This document shows positions 14,964-23,576 of a stretch of DNA of 28,238 bases, piece after piece (the first letter of the stretch is position 1; each line of letters begins with the position of its first letter). The notes under the pieces were generated by a model. It saw nothing but the letters and a program-made list of their open reading frames with translations, was not told the DNA's origin and ran no database searches. Source of the DNA: Dehalococcoidia bacterium (GTDB lineage: Bacteria; Chloroflexota; Dehalococcoidia; UBA6926); contig JAPYRO010000001.1 in the NCBI GenBank assembly GCA_029941095.1, forward strand, positions 6,453 to 34,690. The letters are read 5' to 3'. Made by a program: the position numbers and the translations under genes.

Positions 14964-16025
14964 ATGCCTTGGAACAGTCCAGCAACAAAAGAAACTGTAG
15001 GCTTTCTACAACAAAGTATAAAACGTGAGAGACTAGCTCATGCATACCTGTTGATAGGTCCGGCCACAGCAGGGACAATGGCTCTCTCTAAAGAATTTTC
15101 ACAGGCAATATTTTGTAAATCCAACGACCCACCCTGCCACGAATGCAGACATTGCGTGAACATTGATAAAGAATTACACCCAGATTTACTAACCATTCAA
15201 CCTGGCTCAACAGGATTCATAGGAATAGACCGGATCAGACGACTTCTAGGAGACATAACAAGCGAGCAAATCAAAGAATTAGAAAAAAGAGATGAAGATA
15301 TTCCTCCAAGATATTTTGCTATAACAAGTCCTTTAGAAGCAGATCGGAAAATCATAATTATTCATGGTGTGGAAACCATGCTTAAAGAAACCAGAGATAT
15401 CCTGTTAAAAATCCTTGAGGAACCTCCGGCCAGCGTAATTTTTATCTTGACTACAGAGGACGAGTCAATTTCAAACAGCACGCTTGCCTCAAGATGCCAA
15501 ATCTTAAGAGTAAAACCCATATCATTTGACGAGGTTAAATCATCACTAATAAAAAACGGCATAGAACCAGATTTAGCCTCTCATCTATCAAAAATTACCG
15601 GTGGGCATATACAAAAAGCATTGAATTTTGCCGAGAACGCCTCTTTGTTAAACGACATGTATTCGGATTACATGTATATGCCTAATATACTCACTCAACC
15701 AATCTCTGCGAGAATAAAATTAGCAGAAGAGGCGGCGCAAAATTATCGAGGGAATAAACGAGGTGTTTTAGCATCTATGGATACCTGGATGGTATTCTGG
15801 AGAGATGCAATAATCTCATCGAAAGAAATAAACCTCAATCAAGATATATCGGTAAAAAGTGAATTACTGACAAAAGAAGATCTCAAAAAACTGAGCATAG
15901 ACCTTGTTGAAGCCGTCGGAGCTATAAGAGCAATTGAAAAAGCACAATTAGCGCTGCAAAACAACGGGAACGCTAGATTAATTATAGAAAATTTATATAT
16001 GAATCTTCCACTCAAACTAGAGTAG
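14964..16025 (+). CDS. holB: DNA polymerase III subunit delta prime
   Basis: Clamp-loader subunit that works with tau/gamma and delta to load the sliding clamp. The 353-residue protein has the AAA+ layout, but the P-loop position (GPATAGTMALS, residues 32-42) lacks GK[ST]. That loss is expected in delta prime and argues against dnaX. A four-Cys zinc module is present: C51 then CHECRHC at 58-64. ILLKILEEPP and the sensor-1-region ASRCQIL follow, with the clamp-loader C-terminal domain after about residue 210. An acidic/basic insertion (EQIKELEKRDEDIPPRYF) lies where the family usually has a short loop before the Walker B strand. It directly follows lysA. Confidence 0.88.
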   Translation: MPWNSPATKETVGFLQQSIKRERLAHAYLLIGPATAGTMALSKEFSQAIFCKSNDPPCHECRHCVNIDKELHPDLLTIQPGSTGFIGIDRIRRLLGDITSEQIKELEKRDEDIPPRYFAITSPLEADRKIIIIHGVETMLKETRDILLKILEEPPASVIFILTTEDESISNSTLASRCQILRVKPISFDEVKSSLIKNGIEPDLASHLSKITGGHIQKALNFAENASLLNDMYSDYMYMPNILTQPISARIKLAEEAAQNYRGNKRGVLASMDTWMVFWRDAIISSKEINLNQDISVKSELLTKEDLKKLSIDLVEAVGAIRAIEKAQLALQNNGNARLIIENLYMNLPLKLE

Positions 16026-16036
16026 TTTATTAATTC

Positions 16037-16873
16037 TTATATATCTCTACTCTGGATAAAAGAGTTCAAAAGGTTAGTGAATTCCAAAGGGAATATATAC
16101 TTAGTGGCCTCACCCTCTCCCATAGTTTTAAGGGTGTCAAAGTACTGGAGACTCATCAAATTTGGCGATACATCCTTAGCAACAACCTCAATTCGGGCCA
16201 AAGCGTTACTAAAGCCCTCTGCTCTTAATATAGCCGCCTGTTGATCGCCTTCTGCTGAAAGTATTTCACTTTGCCTCTGGCCCTCCGCATTCAATATTGC
16301 GGCCTCTTTTTCCCCTTCTGCAACGGTAACTGCGGCCTTCCTAGTACCTTCTGCTTCAATTATCACGGCACGTCTTAGTCTTTCAGCAGACATTTGACGA
16401 TTCATGGCTTCTTGAATATCAGCTGCCGGTTCTATTGTCTTTATCTCTACGTTTGTAACAAGAATACCCCATCTCGAAGTCTCTTCACCAAGCTTTGCTG
16501 TAAGCACTTTATTGATTCGCTCTCTTTGGGACAAAACATCATCAACTGTCATCTCTCCTACCACAGCTCTTAAAGTGGTAATAGCCAATCCAATAACTGC
16601 CAGCTTATAGTTTGCAACTTCAAGAATTGCTTTGTGCGCTTCTTCTTGTTTGACTCTCAAATATAATAGGAAATCGATATCTATGGGTGCATTATCTTTT
16701 GTGATATTTGTCTGCGGTGGGATATCAATAACTTCTGTCCGTAAATCGATAGGAATACCCGCATGCACTATTGGTATAAGCCATACAGGACCTGGGCCTC
16801 TCATCCCCTCAAAATTACCCCACCTAAATCGTGCGATCCTCTCATAATCTTTCAGAAAATTTAAAATAAACAT
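16037..16873 (-). CDS. SPFH/band 7 (stomatin-like) protein lacking the usual N-terminal membrane helix
   Basis: Prohibitin/stomatin-family scaffold protein, 278 residues. The band-7 domain is clear: GMRGPGPVWLIPIV, IDLRTEVIDIPPQTNITKDNAPIDIDFLLYLRV and VVGEMTVDDVLSQRERIN. Next come EAEGTRKAAVTVAEGEKEAA-type AEG repeats of about 11 residues (near 170-230), which form the coiled coil used in oligomers, and a final EFTNLLNSF. Slipins normally start with a hydrophobic anchor of about 20 residues. Here only MFILNFLKDYERIARF precedes the domain, and a TGA three codons upstream in frame rules out a longer start. Family members organise membrane microdomains or regulate proteases. No NfeD-type protease partner gene is adjacent. 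Confidence 0.9.
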   Translation of the reverse strand: MFILNFLKDYERIARFRWGNFEGMRGPGPVWLIPIVHAGIPIDLRTEVIDIPPQTNITKDNAPIDIDFLLYLRVKQEEAHKAILEVANYKLAVIGLAITTLRAVVGEMTVDDVLSQRERINKVLTAKLGEETSRWGILVTNVEIKTIEPAADIQEAMNRQMSAERLRRAVIIEAEGTRKAAVTVAEGEKEAAILNAEGQRQSEILSAEGDQQAAILRAEGFSNALARIEVVAKDVSPNLMSLQYFDTLKTMGEGEATKYIFPLEFTNLLNSFIQSRDI

Positions 16874-16923
16874 ATTAACTCACTCCAACTGAATAACATT
16901 TATCCTTATGTATCAATCTAATA

Positions 16924-17358
16924 TTATTTTAATCCTAATGCTTCTTGAAGGGTATCCCAAGCCAAAACAGCGCATTTTATTCTAATCGGATATTTAGAGA
17001 CTCCTTGTAATGACATTAAATCTTGCATTAATTGTTCGTCAGGTTTGCCGCCCTTTAACATGTCTCTAAAATTAATTGAAAGCTTATCTACGTCACCTAA
17101 ATTCAAACCTTTAACCCTATCAGTGAGCATCGATGCAGAAGCTTGAGATATAGCACAACCTTGTCCTAAAAATTCTATTTGGGAAATGGCACCATCTTTT
17201 ATAATCGCTGTTAATCGGATTTTATCACCGCAAACTGGATTATGCTGCTGCATATCTACATCAGGTTTTTCCAACACTCCTCGATTATGAGGATATCGAT
17301 AATGATCCAGTATTAATTCTTTATACAGATCATCAAATTTAGGTTCATCGGGAGGCAT
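16924..17358 (-). CDS. sufU: Fe-S cluster assembly scaffold SufU
   Basis: NifU/IscU-fold protein of the SUF system. In Gram-positive-type SUF it receives sulfur from SufS through a zinc-bound Cys, and some act as scaffold. The three ligand Cys are present in NPVCGDK, GQGCAISQASASML and RIKCAVLAW. The extra segment between the second and third Cys (VKGLNLGDVDKLSINFRDML) is typical of SufU rather than IscU. The start is ambiguous: a perfect AAAGGAGG lies inside the end of sufS, and GTG 17373, TTG 17364, GTG 17361 and ATG 17358 are all in frame. I list the ATG; spacing to the Shine-Dalgarno would favour the TTG. All options overlap sufS by 14-29 bases. Confidence 0.92.
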   Translation of the reverse strand: MPPDEPKFDDLYKELILDHYRYPHNRGVLEKPDVDMQQHNPVCGDKIRLTAIIKDGAISQIEFLGQGCAISQASASMLTDRVKGLNLGDVDKLSINFRDMLKGGKPDEQLMQDLMSLQGVSKYPIRIKCAVLAWDTLQEALGLK

Positions 17359-18571
17359 CACCAAAGTACTCACCTCCTTTTTTTAAGGAATCAACAAACC
17401 GGTCGACGTCTTCTTCGTTATTATAAATATAAAAACTTGCCCTTGCAGTAGCAGAAACTCCAAGTCTACGCATAAGTGGCTGCGCACAATGATGGCCGGC
17501 TCGAATCTGAATTCCATCCCAATCCATCATCTGCGCAACATCATGAGGGTGTACTCCTGGAAAATCAAATGCAAGTACACCACCACGAATATCTAAATTT
17601 TCAGGTCCAAAAATCTTTATACTTTGATCAATTTTCTTAACTTGTTCCATAGCATAATTCGTTATATCAATCTCGTGCTTACGAACATTGTGCATACCAA
17701 TGTTTTCCAAATAGTCGATCGCCACACCAAAGGCAGCAACATCAGCAAAATTAGGAGTTCCAGCTTCAAATTTTAATGGCGCTTCTTTCCAGGTAAATCT
17801 ATCCTCGTAGACCTCATCAATCATCTCTCCTCCTCCCAAAAATGGGCGCATTGAAGAGAGGACTTCATCTTTTCCATATAGAACACCTACCCCAGTTGGT
17901 CCCAGCATCTTATGCGCTGAAAATGCGTAAAGATCAACATCTAAATCAACCACATCTACTGGTAAATGGGGTGCCCCTTGTGCTCCATCTACAACAGATA
18001 GAGCTGAAACTTTATTAGCTTTCGCGATGATCTCTTTTATCGGATTAATTGTCCCTAACACATTAGACATATGTGTCAGGGATACTATCTTTGTTTTCTC
18101 CGATATCAATTCATCTAAATTAGATAGATCTAAAGTTCCATCATCATCAAGCGGAATATATTTAATTATGGAACCCATCTCATTACATAAAATCATCCAA
18201 GGAACAATATTAGAATGATGCTCCATAGGAGTAATCAGGATTTCGTCTCCCGGTTTTATATGTTCTCGACCCCATGAATAAGCGACAAGATTCAAAGATT
18301 CAGTTGTGTTCCTTGTAAAAATAATATTTCGCTCTGAACCAGCTTTAATAAATTTCGCGACTTTGTCTCTTGTGGTCTCATAAGCAAGGGTTGATTCTTC
18401 ACTAAGTGTATAAATACCTCTGTGTACATTGGCATTATTATTTCTATAAAAATCAGCCAAAGCATCAATCACTACCGCCGGCTTCTGGGAGGTTGCGGCA
18501 CTATCAAGATAAGTAAGAGGTTTGTCATGAATCAAACGCTCCATAATTGGGAAATCATTCCTGACTGACAT
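17345..18571 (-). CDS. sufS: Cysteine desulfurase SufS
   Basis: PLP enzyme that removes sulfur from L-cysteine and passes it as persulfide for Fe-S cluster assembly. The 408-residue protein carries the PLP Lys at about residue 221 (FSAHKMLGPTG), the PMEHHSN and VVDGAQ motifs, and the catalytic Cys at about residue 362 (RAGHHCAQPLM), in the SufS-type (group II) context. A TTG three codons upstream (18580) is also open; the ATG at 18571 gives MSVRNDFPIMERLIHDKPL. It overlaps sufU and lies about 60 nt after sufC. The sufB and sufD genes expected between sufC and sufS are absent. Confidence 0.95.
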   Translation of the reverse strand: MSVRNDFPIMERLIHDKPLTYLDSAATSQKPAVVIDALADFYRNNNANVHRGIYTLSEESTLAYETTRDKVAKFIKAGSERNIIFTRNTTESLNLVAYSWGREHIKPGDEILITPMEHHSNIVPWMILCNEMGSIIKYIPLDDDGTLDLSNLDELISEKTKIVSLTHMSNVLGTINPIKEIIAKANKVSALSVVDGAQGAPHLPVDVVDLDVDLYAFSAHKMLGPTGVGVLYGKDEVLSSMRPFLGGGEMIDEVYEDRFTWKEAPLKFEAGTPNFADVAAFGVAIDYLENIGMHNVRKHEIDITNYAMEQVKKIDQSIKIFGPENLDIRGGVLAFDFPGVHPHDVAQMMDWDGIQIRAGHHCAQPLMRRLGVSATARASFYIYNNEEDVDRFVDSLKKGGEYFGDASR

Positions 18572-18632
18572 CTCTTTCAAGAACTCTAACTCCTTTTCAA
18601 ATTAACCTAGATTCCAAAATTAAATCGGATTA

Positions 18633-19415
18633 CTAATCATCTTTTTCCTGACGAACAAGATCATACCCATGAGTTTCAAGATCATGCGCTAATTTAGGTC
18701 CTCCAGATTTAACAATTTGGCCGTCCATCATAACGTTGACGACTGTCGGATCAATATATTCAAGAATCCGAGTATAGTGGGTTATCAATAGAACTCCCAT
18801 ATCAGGGCCTATAAGTTGATTAACTCCATCTGAAACAATTCTAAGTGCATCGATATCTAGCCCCGAATCGGTCTCATCCATTATTGCTAAACTCGGTCGT
18901 AAGACAGCCATCTGTAATATTTCACTTCGTTTTTTTTCTCCACCTGAAAATCCCGTATTAACATAGCGCGTGGCAAATTCACGATCCATACCAAGAGTAT
19001 CCATATGATCATTAACCATTTTACGGAATTCCATTAAAGGCATCTCTTCCTCTAGGCGTGCATTCACCATTTGGCGAATAAAATTTATAAGCGTCACTCC
19101 AGGGATTTCTGTTGGATACTGAGAAGCTAAAAACAAGCCTTTTACCGATCGCTCATCAGGTAACAATAGGCTTATATCTTGGTTATCAAAAATAATTTTT
19201 CCTTTGGTAATTTTATACCTAGGATGTCCCATTAAAGTATTAGCCAAGGTGCTTTTCCCAGAGCCATTTGGTCCCATTACAGCATGGACCTGTCCTTTAG
19301 GAACAGAAAGATTCACCCCATGGAGTATTTCTTTACCCTCAACTTCGACATGAAGATCTTCAATAACTAGAATATTTGTTTTTGAGGCTTTGTTAGTAGA
19401 CACCGCTTTCTCCAT
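18633..19415 (-). CDS. sufC: Fe-S cluster assembly ATPase SufC
   Basis: ABC-type cytosolic ATPase that normally works with SufB and SufD to build clusters. In 260 residues it shows Walker A GPNGSGKST (about 49-57), the SufC-type signature FSGGEKKRSEI, Walker B LAIMDETDSGLDIDALR and the H-loop THYTRIL. The DSGLDIDALR sequence separates SufC from transport ATPases. It lies between fumC and sufS on the same strand, with 59 and about 60 nt gaps. SufB/SufD must be encoded elsewhere if this SUF system is complete. Confidence 0.95.
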   Translation of the reverse strand: MEKAVSTNKASKTNILVIEDLHVEVEGKEILHGVNLSVPKGQVHAVMGPNGSGKSTLANTLMGHPRYKITKGKIIFDNQDISLLLPDERSVKGLFLASQYPTEIPGVTLINFIRQMVNARLEEEMPLMEFRKMVNDHMDTLGMDREFATRYVNTGFSGGEKKRSEILQMAVLRPSLAIMDETDSGLDIDALRIVSDGVNQLIGPDMGVLLITHYTRILEYIDPTVVNVMMDGQIVKSGGPKLAHDLETHGYDLVRQEKDD

Positions 19416-19474
19416 TTACTCTTTACTAAAAATGACAAATTTATGTTGGTTTGTCTTTGGATATATTAAAGCTA

Positions 19475-20866
19475 TTATTTTTCGGCAATTCCAGTCTCAG
19501 TCATCGTACTCGGATCAAGAATACGATTAAGATCTTTGTCACTTAAATCCGTCATCCTTCTAGAAACCTGTCTAATTGTTTCACCGGTTTTGGCAGCCTC
19601 TTTTGCTATAGCAGCCGCATTATCATACCCTATGACGGGAGCAAGTGCAGTGCAAATTGCTAAACCAGCCTCTACTGACGCAGGACCCTTTTCAGTAGCT
19701 ACAATTCCGTCGATACATTTAGTTCTAAAATTGTCGGCCTCGGACACAAGTAAAGAAATCGATTCAATAAAATTATATGCTGCCACTGGCATCATCACAT
19801 TAAGTTCAAAGTTACTGCCCTGGGCATCGGCAAGGGTTACCGTTAAGTGGTTACCCATAACATGAATTGCTACCTGACATAGGGATTCAGCTATCACTGG
19901 GTTAACCTTACCAGGCATTATAGAAGAGCCTGGTTGAACTTCAGGCAACAATAGTTCTCCGAATCCGGCGCGGGGACCTGAACCAAGCCAACGAATATCA
20001 TTAGCAATTTTTAGCAAACTAACCGCCAAAGTATTAACTGCACTACTAGATTGAACCACTATATTAAGTGTGTTCTGAGCTTGGAAGTGATTAGTGGTCT
20101 CTCTTACATTCAAACCTGTTTGTTGAGATAACAAATCGCATACCTTGGATGCAAATTCTGGCTCTGAACCTATCCCTGTACCAACCGCTGTCCCGCCCAA
20201 TGGCAATTCTGTAAGCTCATTCACTGCCGAAATTAGACGTTCTATCGATCTATGCATCTGACCTGCGTAACCCAAAAATTCTTGGCCCAATCGTATAGGT
20301 GTAGCATCTTGCAAGTGTGTACGCCCTGTTTTGACTACAGACCAAAATTCTTTAGATTTAGTTTCAAAGGAGTCCTTTAATCTAGTTAGCGCAGGAATCA
20401 GATCATTAGAAATCATTTCTGCTGCTGCTAGCTGCATAACACTAGGAATAACATCATTGGATGATTGTCCTCGGTTAACATGATCGTTGGGGTGAACGTT
20501 TTTAGTGCCGTCCTCTCCACCTAATATTTGAATAGCCCGGTTCGCAATAACTTCATTTGCATTCATATTAGTTGAAGTCCCAGAACCTGTTTGGAAAATA
20601 TCTACAACAAAATGTTTATCAAGGGATCCTTCTAGAACTTCTTTAGCTGCTGATACAACAGCGTCTGCTATTTCCTGATCCAATCCTTGTAAGTCTTTAT
20701 TAACCTCTGCAGCAGCCATTTTGAGCATTCCCAAAGATCTAATAAATTGCCTTTGAAAACGAAGTTTACTAATTGGGAAATTGTCGACTGCCCGCTGGGT
20801 TTGCGCACCCCACAAGGCTTCGTCTGGTACTTGCATTTCACCCATTGAGTCTTTTTCAACACGCAT
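19475..20866 (-). CDS. fumC: Fumarate hydratase, class II
   Basis: Iron-independent fumarase of the aspartase/fumarase superfamily, interconverting fumarate and malate in the TCA cycle as a homotetramer. The 463-residue protein shows FQTGSGTSTNMNANEVI, NDHVNRGQSSNDVIPS, the catalytic TGRTHLQDATPIRLGQE and the flexible signature loop GSSIMPGKVNP (near residues 316-326). The HLQDATP context and length fit fumarase better than aspartase or argininosuccinate lyase. It sits between proA and sufC. A GGAGG lies 11 nt before the ATG. A fumarase that does not need an Fe-S cluster directly upstream of suf genes may be chance. Confidence 0.93.
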   Translation of the reverse strand: MRVEKDSMGEMQVPDEALWGAQTQRAVDNFPISKLRFQRQFIRSLGMLKMAAAEVNKDLQGLDQEIADAVVSAAKEVLEGSLDKHFVVDIFQTGSGTSTNMNANEVIANRAIQILGGEDGTKNVHPNDHVNRGQSSNDVIPSVMQLAAAEMISNDLIPALTRLKDSFETKSKEFWSVVKTGRTHLQDATPIRLGQEFLGYAGQMHRSIERLISAVNELTELPLGGTAVGTGIGSEPEFASKVCDLLSQQTGLNVRETTNHFQAQNTLNIVVQSSSAVNTLAVSLLKIANDIRWLGSGPRAGFGELLLPEVQPGSSIMPGKVNPVIAESLCQVAIHVMGNHLTVTLADAQGSNFELNVMMPVAAYNFIESISLLVSEADNFRTKCIDGIVATEKGPASVEAGLAICTALAPVIGYDNAAAIAKEAAKTGETIRQVSRRMTDLSDKDLNRILDPSTMTETGIAEK

Positions 20867-21026
20867 TTACTAACATTCCTCCAAGTATAACTATTTGGTA
20901 TAAACTCGACTGATCCTGGACATTTCACCAAATGCCATAAAGTGATTATATTCTACAAACCATATACTTGCGTTAAATTATTAACCACGCCGTAATTAAA
21001 CACAATTATAGTCGTGATGCACAGGA
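20867..21026 (-). promoter_or_regulatory. Promoter region upstream of fumC
   Basis: This 160-base gap after proA contains two perfect minus-strand TATAAT boxes, at 21010-21005 and 20950-20945. The first has only a weak -35 (TTCTTG at 21033-21028, spacer 17, inside the end of proA), and the second has none that I trust. The predicted leader holds a 7-bp inverted repeat (20893-20899 with 20927-20933, atttggt/accaaat). No gene or tRNA was seen. Confidence 0.4.
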
Positions 21027-22304
21027 TCAAGAACGAACATTCCAGTCACCCAATATGATCCATTTATAACTGGTTAATTCCTGAAGTCCCATAGGCCCGC
21101 GCGCATGTAATTTATTAGTACTAATAGCGACTTCGGCACCTAATCCAAACTGCCCACCATCAGTAAACCTAGTAGAAGCATTTACATAAACAGCAGCTGA
21201 ATCAACTTCATTCAAAAACCTCTCTGCATTCTCCTTGTTGTGAGTAAGAATCGCTTCCGAATGATCTCCATGCTGCGCTATATGAGCTATAGCTTCGTCC
21301 ATCGAATCAACAATTTTAATAGCAACGGTTAAAGCAAGAAACTCTTGGCCCCAATCATCGGAGGTTGCCGGTTTAACAACCAATTTAGTATCTCCTGTTA
21401 ACATACCAAACGCTCGTTCGTCCGCATGAACTTCTACAGTTCCTTTTTGACCCCATTTTTTTTCAATTGCGCTCAGTATCTCAGGAGCATTTTCAGAATG
21501 AATTAGGATCGTATCAAGAGCGTTACAAACCGTAGGTCTTTGGACTTTTGCATTATCCAATATACTAACTGCATTTTCGATGTCAACTTTGGAGTCTACA
21601 TAAATATGGCATACACCTACTCCTCCAGTAACTACAGGAACAGACGCATTTTCAGCTACAAATCGTATCAGTTCAGCTCCACCGCGGGGGATCAACAGGT
21701 CTATTCCTCCTCGAAAAGCCAACATTTCTGAAACGATTTTCCTATCAGTCGATTCTATAAGATCTATACATCCATCCGGCAAAGAAGAATTTTTGAGAGC
21801 CCTCTTTATCAGATTAGCAATAGCAACATTAGAATTTATAGCCTCTTTGCCTCCACGTAAAACCGCCGAATTACCTGATTTTATTGCAAGAGTTGATATG
21901 TCTACAGTTACATTGGGTCTACTCTCATAAATTGTTGCAATAACCCCCAGAGGGACCCTTCTTTTTGATATTTTAAGTCCGTTCTCCATCTTTTTTGAGT
22001 CAAAGTCTTCGCCAACCGGATCAGGCAATGAAGCAACGGAACGAGCATCTTCTGCCATAGATTCAATTCTCTCTTCGTTAAGCATCAATCGGTCTAAGTT
22101 TGCTTCAGACAACCCGGATTTCAACCCATCTGAATAATCTACGGAGTTAGCAGCTAAAATATCCTGTTTTGATTCAATTAATAAATCTGCAATCGCCAGT
22201 ATAGTCAGGTTTTTCTCTTCAGTTGAAGCGTGCGCCAAAATACTGGCAGCATCTCTAGCTATTTGAACTTTTTCTTTTAGTTCTTTAGAGATTTCATCAC
22301 TCAT
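21027..22304 (-). CDS. proA: Gamma-glutamyl phosphate reductase
   Basis: NADPH-dependent enzyme reducing gamma-glutamyl phosphate to glutamate semialdehyde, second step of proline synthesis. The 425-residue aldehyde-dehydrogenase-fold protein shows RVPLGVIATIYESRPNVTVD, NSAVLRGGKEAINSN, IPRGGAELIRFV, the catalytic Cys in QRPTVCNALDTILI and the C-terminal GPMGLQELTSYKWII. The frame is open to 22325, but GAGG lies 7 nt before the ATG at 22304, which gives MSDEISKELKEK. It follows proB by about 40 nt, the usual proBA pair. Confidence 0.96.
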   Translation of the reverse strand: MSDEISKELKEKVQIARDAASILAHASTEEKNLTILAIADLLIESKQDILAANSVDYSDGLKSGLSEANLDRLMLNEERIESMAEDARSVASLPDPVGEDFDSKKMENGLKISKRRVPLGVIATIYESRPNVTVDISTLAIKSGNSAVLRGGKEAINSNVAIANLIKRALKNSSLPDGCIDLIESTDRKIVSEMLAFRGGIDLLIPRGGAELIRFVAENASVPVVTGGVGVCHIYVDSKVDIENAVSILDNAKVQRPTVCNALDTILIHSENAPEILSAIEKKWGQKGTVEVHADERAFGMLTGDTKLVVKPATSDDWGQEFLALTVAIKIVDSMDEAIAHIAQHGDHSEAILTHNKENAERFLNEVDSAAVYVNASTRFTDGGQFGLGAEVAISTNKLHARGPMGLQELTSYKWIILGDWNVRS

Positions 22305-22343
22305 AAGATTTCCTCTCGTTACCAAATACTGCTATTCTGTCCT

Positions 22344-23471
22344 CTAAATTAATACCATATTATCAATATGAACTATCTCATCACCGACAAATCTTCCTTC
22401 AAAATTGGGAGACGAAATAATATCTCTCACAGATTCAGACTGTTGCCCTTTAAATAGGTTAACTACGTCTGAAGGATACGCTACTGCACCCCGTGCAATC
22501 GTTGAATTATTAGGATCAACAATTTCCACAACATCTCCTGACCCGAATGAACCTTGAACATTTGTGACACCAATCGCTAACAAACTAGACTTCCCGGTTA
22601 GTAGAGCTTTCGCGGCTCCCTCATCTACAACTAATTTACCTTTCACAAACGCACTTCCGAGAGACCGCCTCCGTGCCCCGGAACTTCTTTTAGGCCAAGG
22701 TTCAAAGAATGTCCCTACATCGTCGCCTTGAATTATTCTATTTAGTACATCATCTTCATATCCACCAGCTATAACAGTCGCCGTCCCCCAAGAAGTCGCT
22801 TCGGCAGCCGCCAGTACTTTACTTGCCATCCCACCTGTACCTTTTGAGCCCGGAATATCATTGACACTCTTCATAATAGCGTCGTTAACACTCGTAATTC
22901 TTTTTATTAATTTCGCTTCAGGGTTTGATCTTGGATCTGAATCAAATAACCCTATTTGGTCAGTTAAAAACACCAGCAGATCTGCCTCTACCAAATTAGC
23001 CACGGCGGCCGATAAATTATCATTATCACCAAAGGATTCATCTATTTCCTCTGTTGCAACTACATCATTCTCATTCACTATCGGAATGACTCCTAAGCCA
23101 AACAACTCTTCTAAAGTACTTCTAGCATTAGATGCGGTTATATTGGATGATAATTCAGCCCTGGTCAACAAAGCCTGCCCTACAATAATCCCATAATCTG
23201 CAAAAAGTTTCGCGTACATTTGCATTAGGTAATTTTGTCCAACAGCTGCTTGAGCCTGAAGCATTTTCAGTGATTTATCCGTCTTTCCTTGGCCTAAAAG
23301 ACCTCTGCCAGCTGCAATAGCACCAGAAGAAACAATTAAAATCTCTAGGTTTTTTGATCTCAAAAACGCAATCTGGCTGACCAAAGAAGCAATGATTTCT
23401 TCTTTGAGCGAATCAGCTTCACCTGTAAGCAAATTCGTGCCCAGCTTGACAACCATTCGACTATATTTCAT
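22344..23471 (-). CDS. proB: Glutamate 5-kinase with C-terminal PUA domain
   Basis: First enzyme of proline synthesis, phosphorylating glutamate; usually feedback-inhibited by proline. The amino-acid kinase domain shows VVKLGTNLLTG, VSSGAIAAGR, IVNENDVVATEE with GDNDNLSAAVA, and GTGGMASKVLAA. After about residue 270 comes the RNA-binding-like PUA domain (KGKLVVDEGAAKALLTGKSSLL, GDVVEIVD). I list the ATG at 23471, giving MKYSRMVVKLGT. An ATG four codons upstream (23483) is also open and cannot be excluded, as neither has a strong ribosome-binding site. It is divergent from recF. Confidence 0.95.
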   Translation of the reverse strand: MKYSRMVVKLGTNLLTGEADSLKEEIIASLVSQIAFLRSKNLEILIVSSGAIAAGRGLLGQGKTDKSLKMLQAQAAVGQNYLMQMYAKLFADYGIIVGQALLTRAELSSNITASNARSTLEELFGLGVIPIVNENDVVATEEIDESFGDNDNLSAAVANLVEADLLVFLTDQIGLFDSDPRSNPEAKLIKRITSVNDAIMKSVNDIPGSKGTGGMASKVLAAAEATSWGTATVIAGGYEDDVLNRIIQGDDVGTFFEPWPKRSSGARRRSLGSAFVKGKLVVDEGAAKALLTGKSSLLAIGVTNVQGSFGSGDVVEIVDPNNSTIARGAVAYPSDVVNLFKGQQSESVRDIISSPNFEGRFVGDEIVHIDNMVLI

Positions 23472-23483
23472 TATCTCTACCAT

Positions 23484-23573
23484 TTAAATTAAGAAACCCA
23501 AGGGTAATCCCGTAGTTTATCCGCTATTATAACCTCAAAGAGCAAGACTAACCGGGATTCGAGGGGTAAACAA
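23484..23573. promoter_or_regulatory. Bidirectional promoter region between proB and recF
   Basis: A 90-base divergent gap. On the minus strand a perfect TATAAT (23531-23526) faces proB. The same bases read TATTATAA on the plus strand and could serve recF. A perfect 7-bp inverted repeat, AATCCCG (23506-23512) and CGGGATT (23553-23559), flanks this shared -10 zone and could be an operator. The plus strand ends with the GAGGGG ribosome-binding site of recF (23561-23566). Confidence 0.4.
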
Positions 23574-23576
23574 ATA
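23561..23576 (+). promoter_or_regulatory. Shine-Dalgarno and non-standard ATA initiation site of recF
   Basis: GAGGGG (23561-23566) lies seven bases before ATA (23574-23576). This spacing is normal for an initiation codon and is the main sequence support, beyond family alignment, for translation starting there. Confidence 0.5.

Noticed and set aside
16026..16036. A terminator between the convergent holB and stomatin genes
   Set aside because: Only 11 bases separate them and no stem with a T-run is seen there.
18581..18632. Remnant of sufB or sufD
   Set aside because: The short AT-rich gap encodes nothing similar to either gene in any frame.
20668..20931. 87-residue minus-strand frame starting upstream of fumC
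   Set aside because: It overlaps the fumC 5' end in another frame and its sequence looks non-protein-like; fumC has the expected start and GGAGG.
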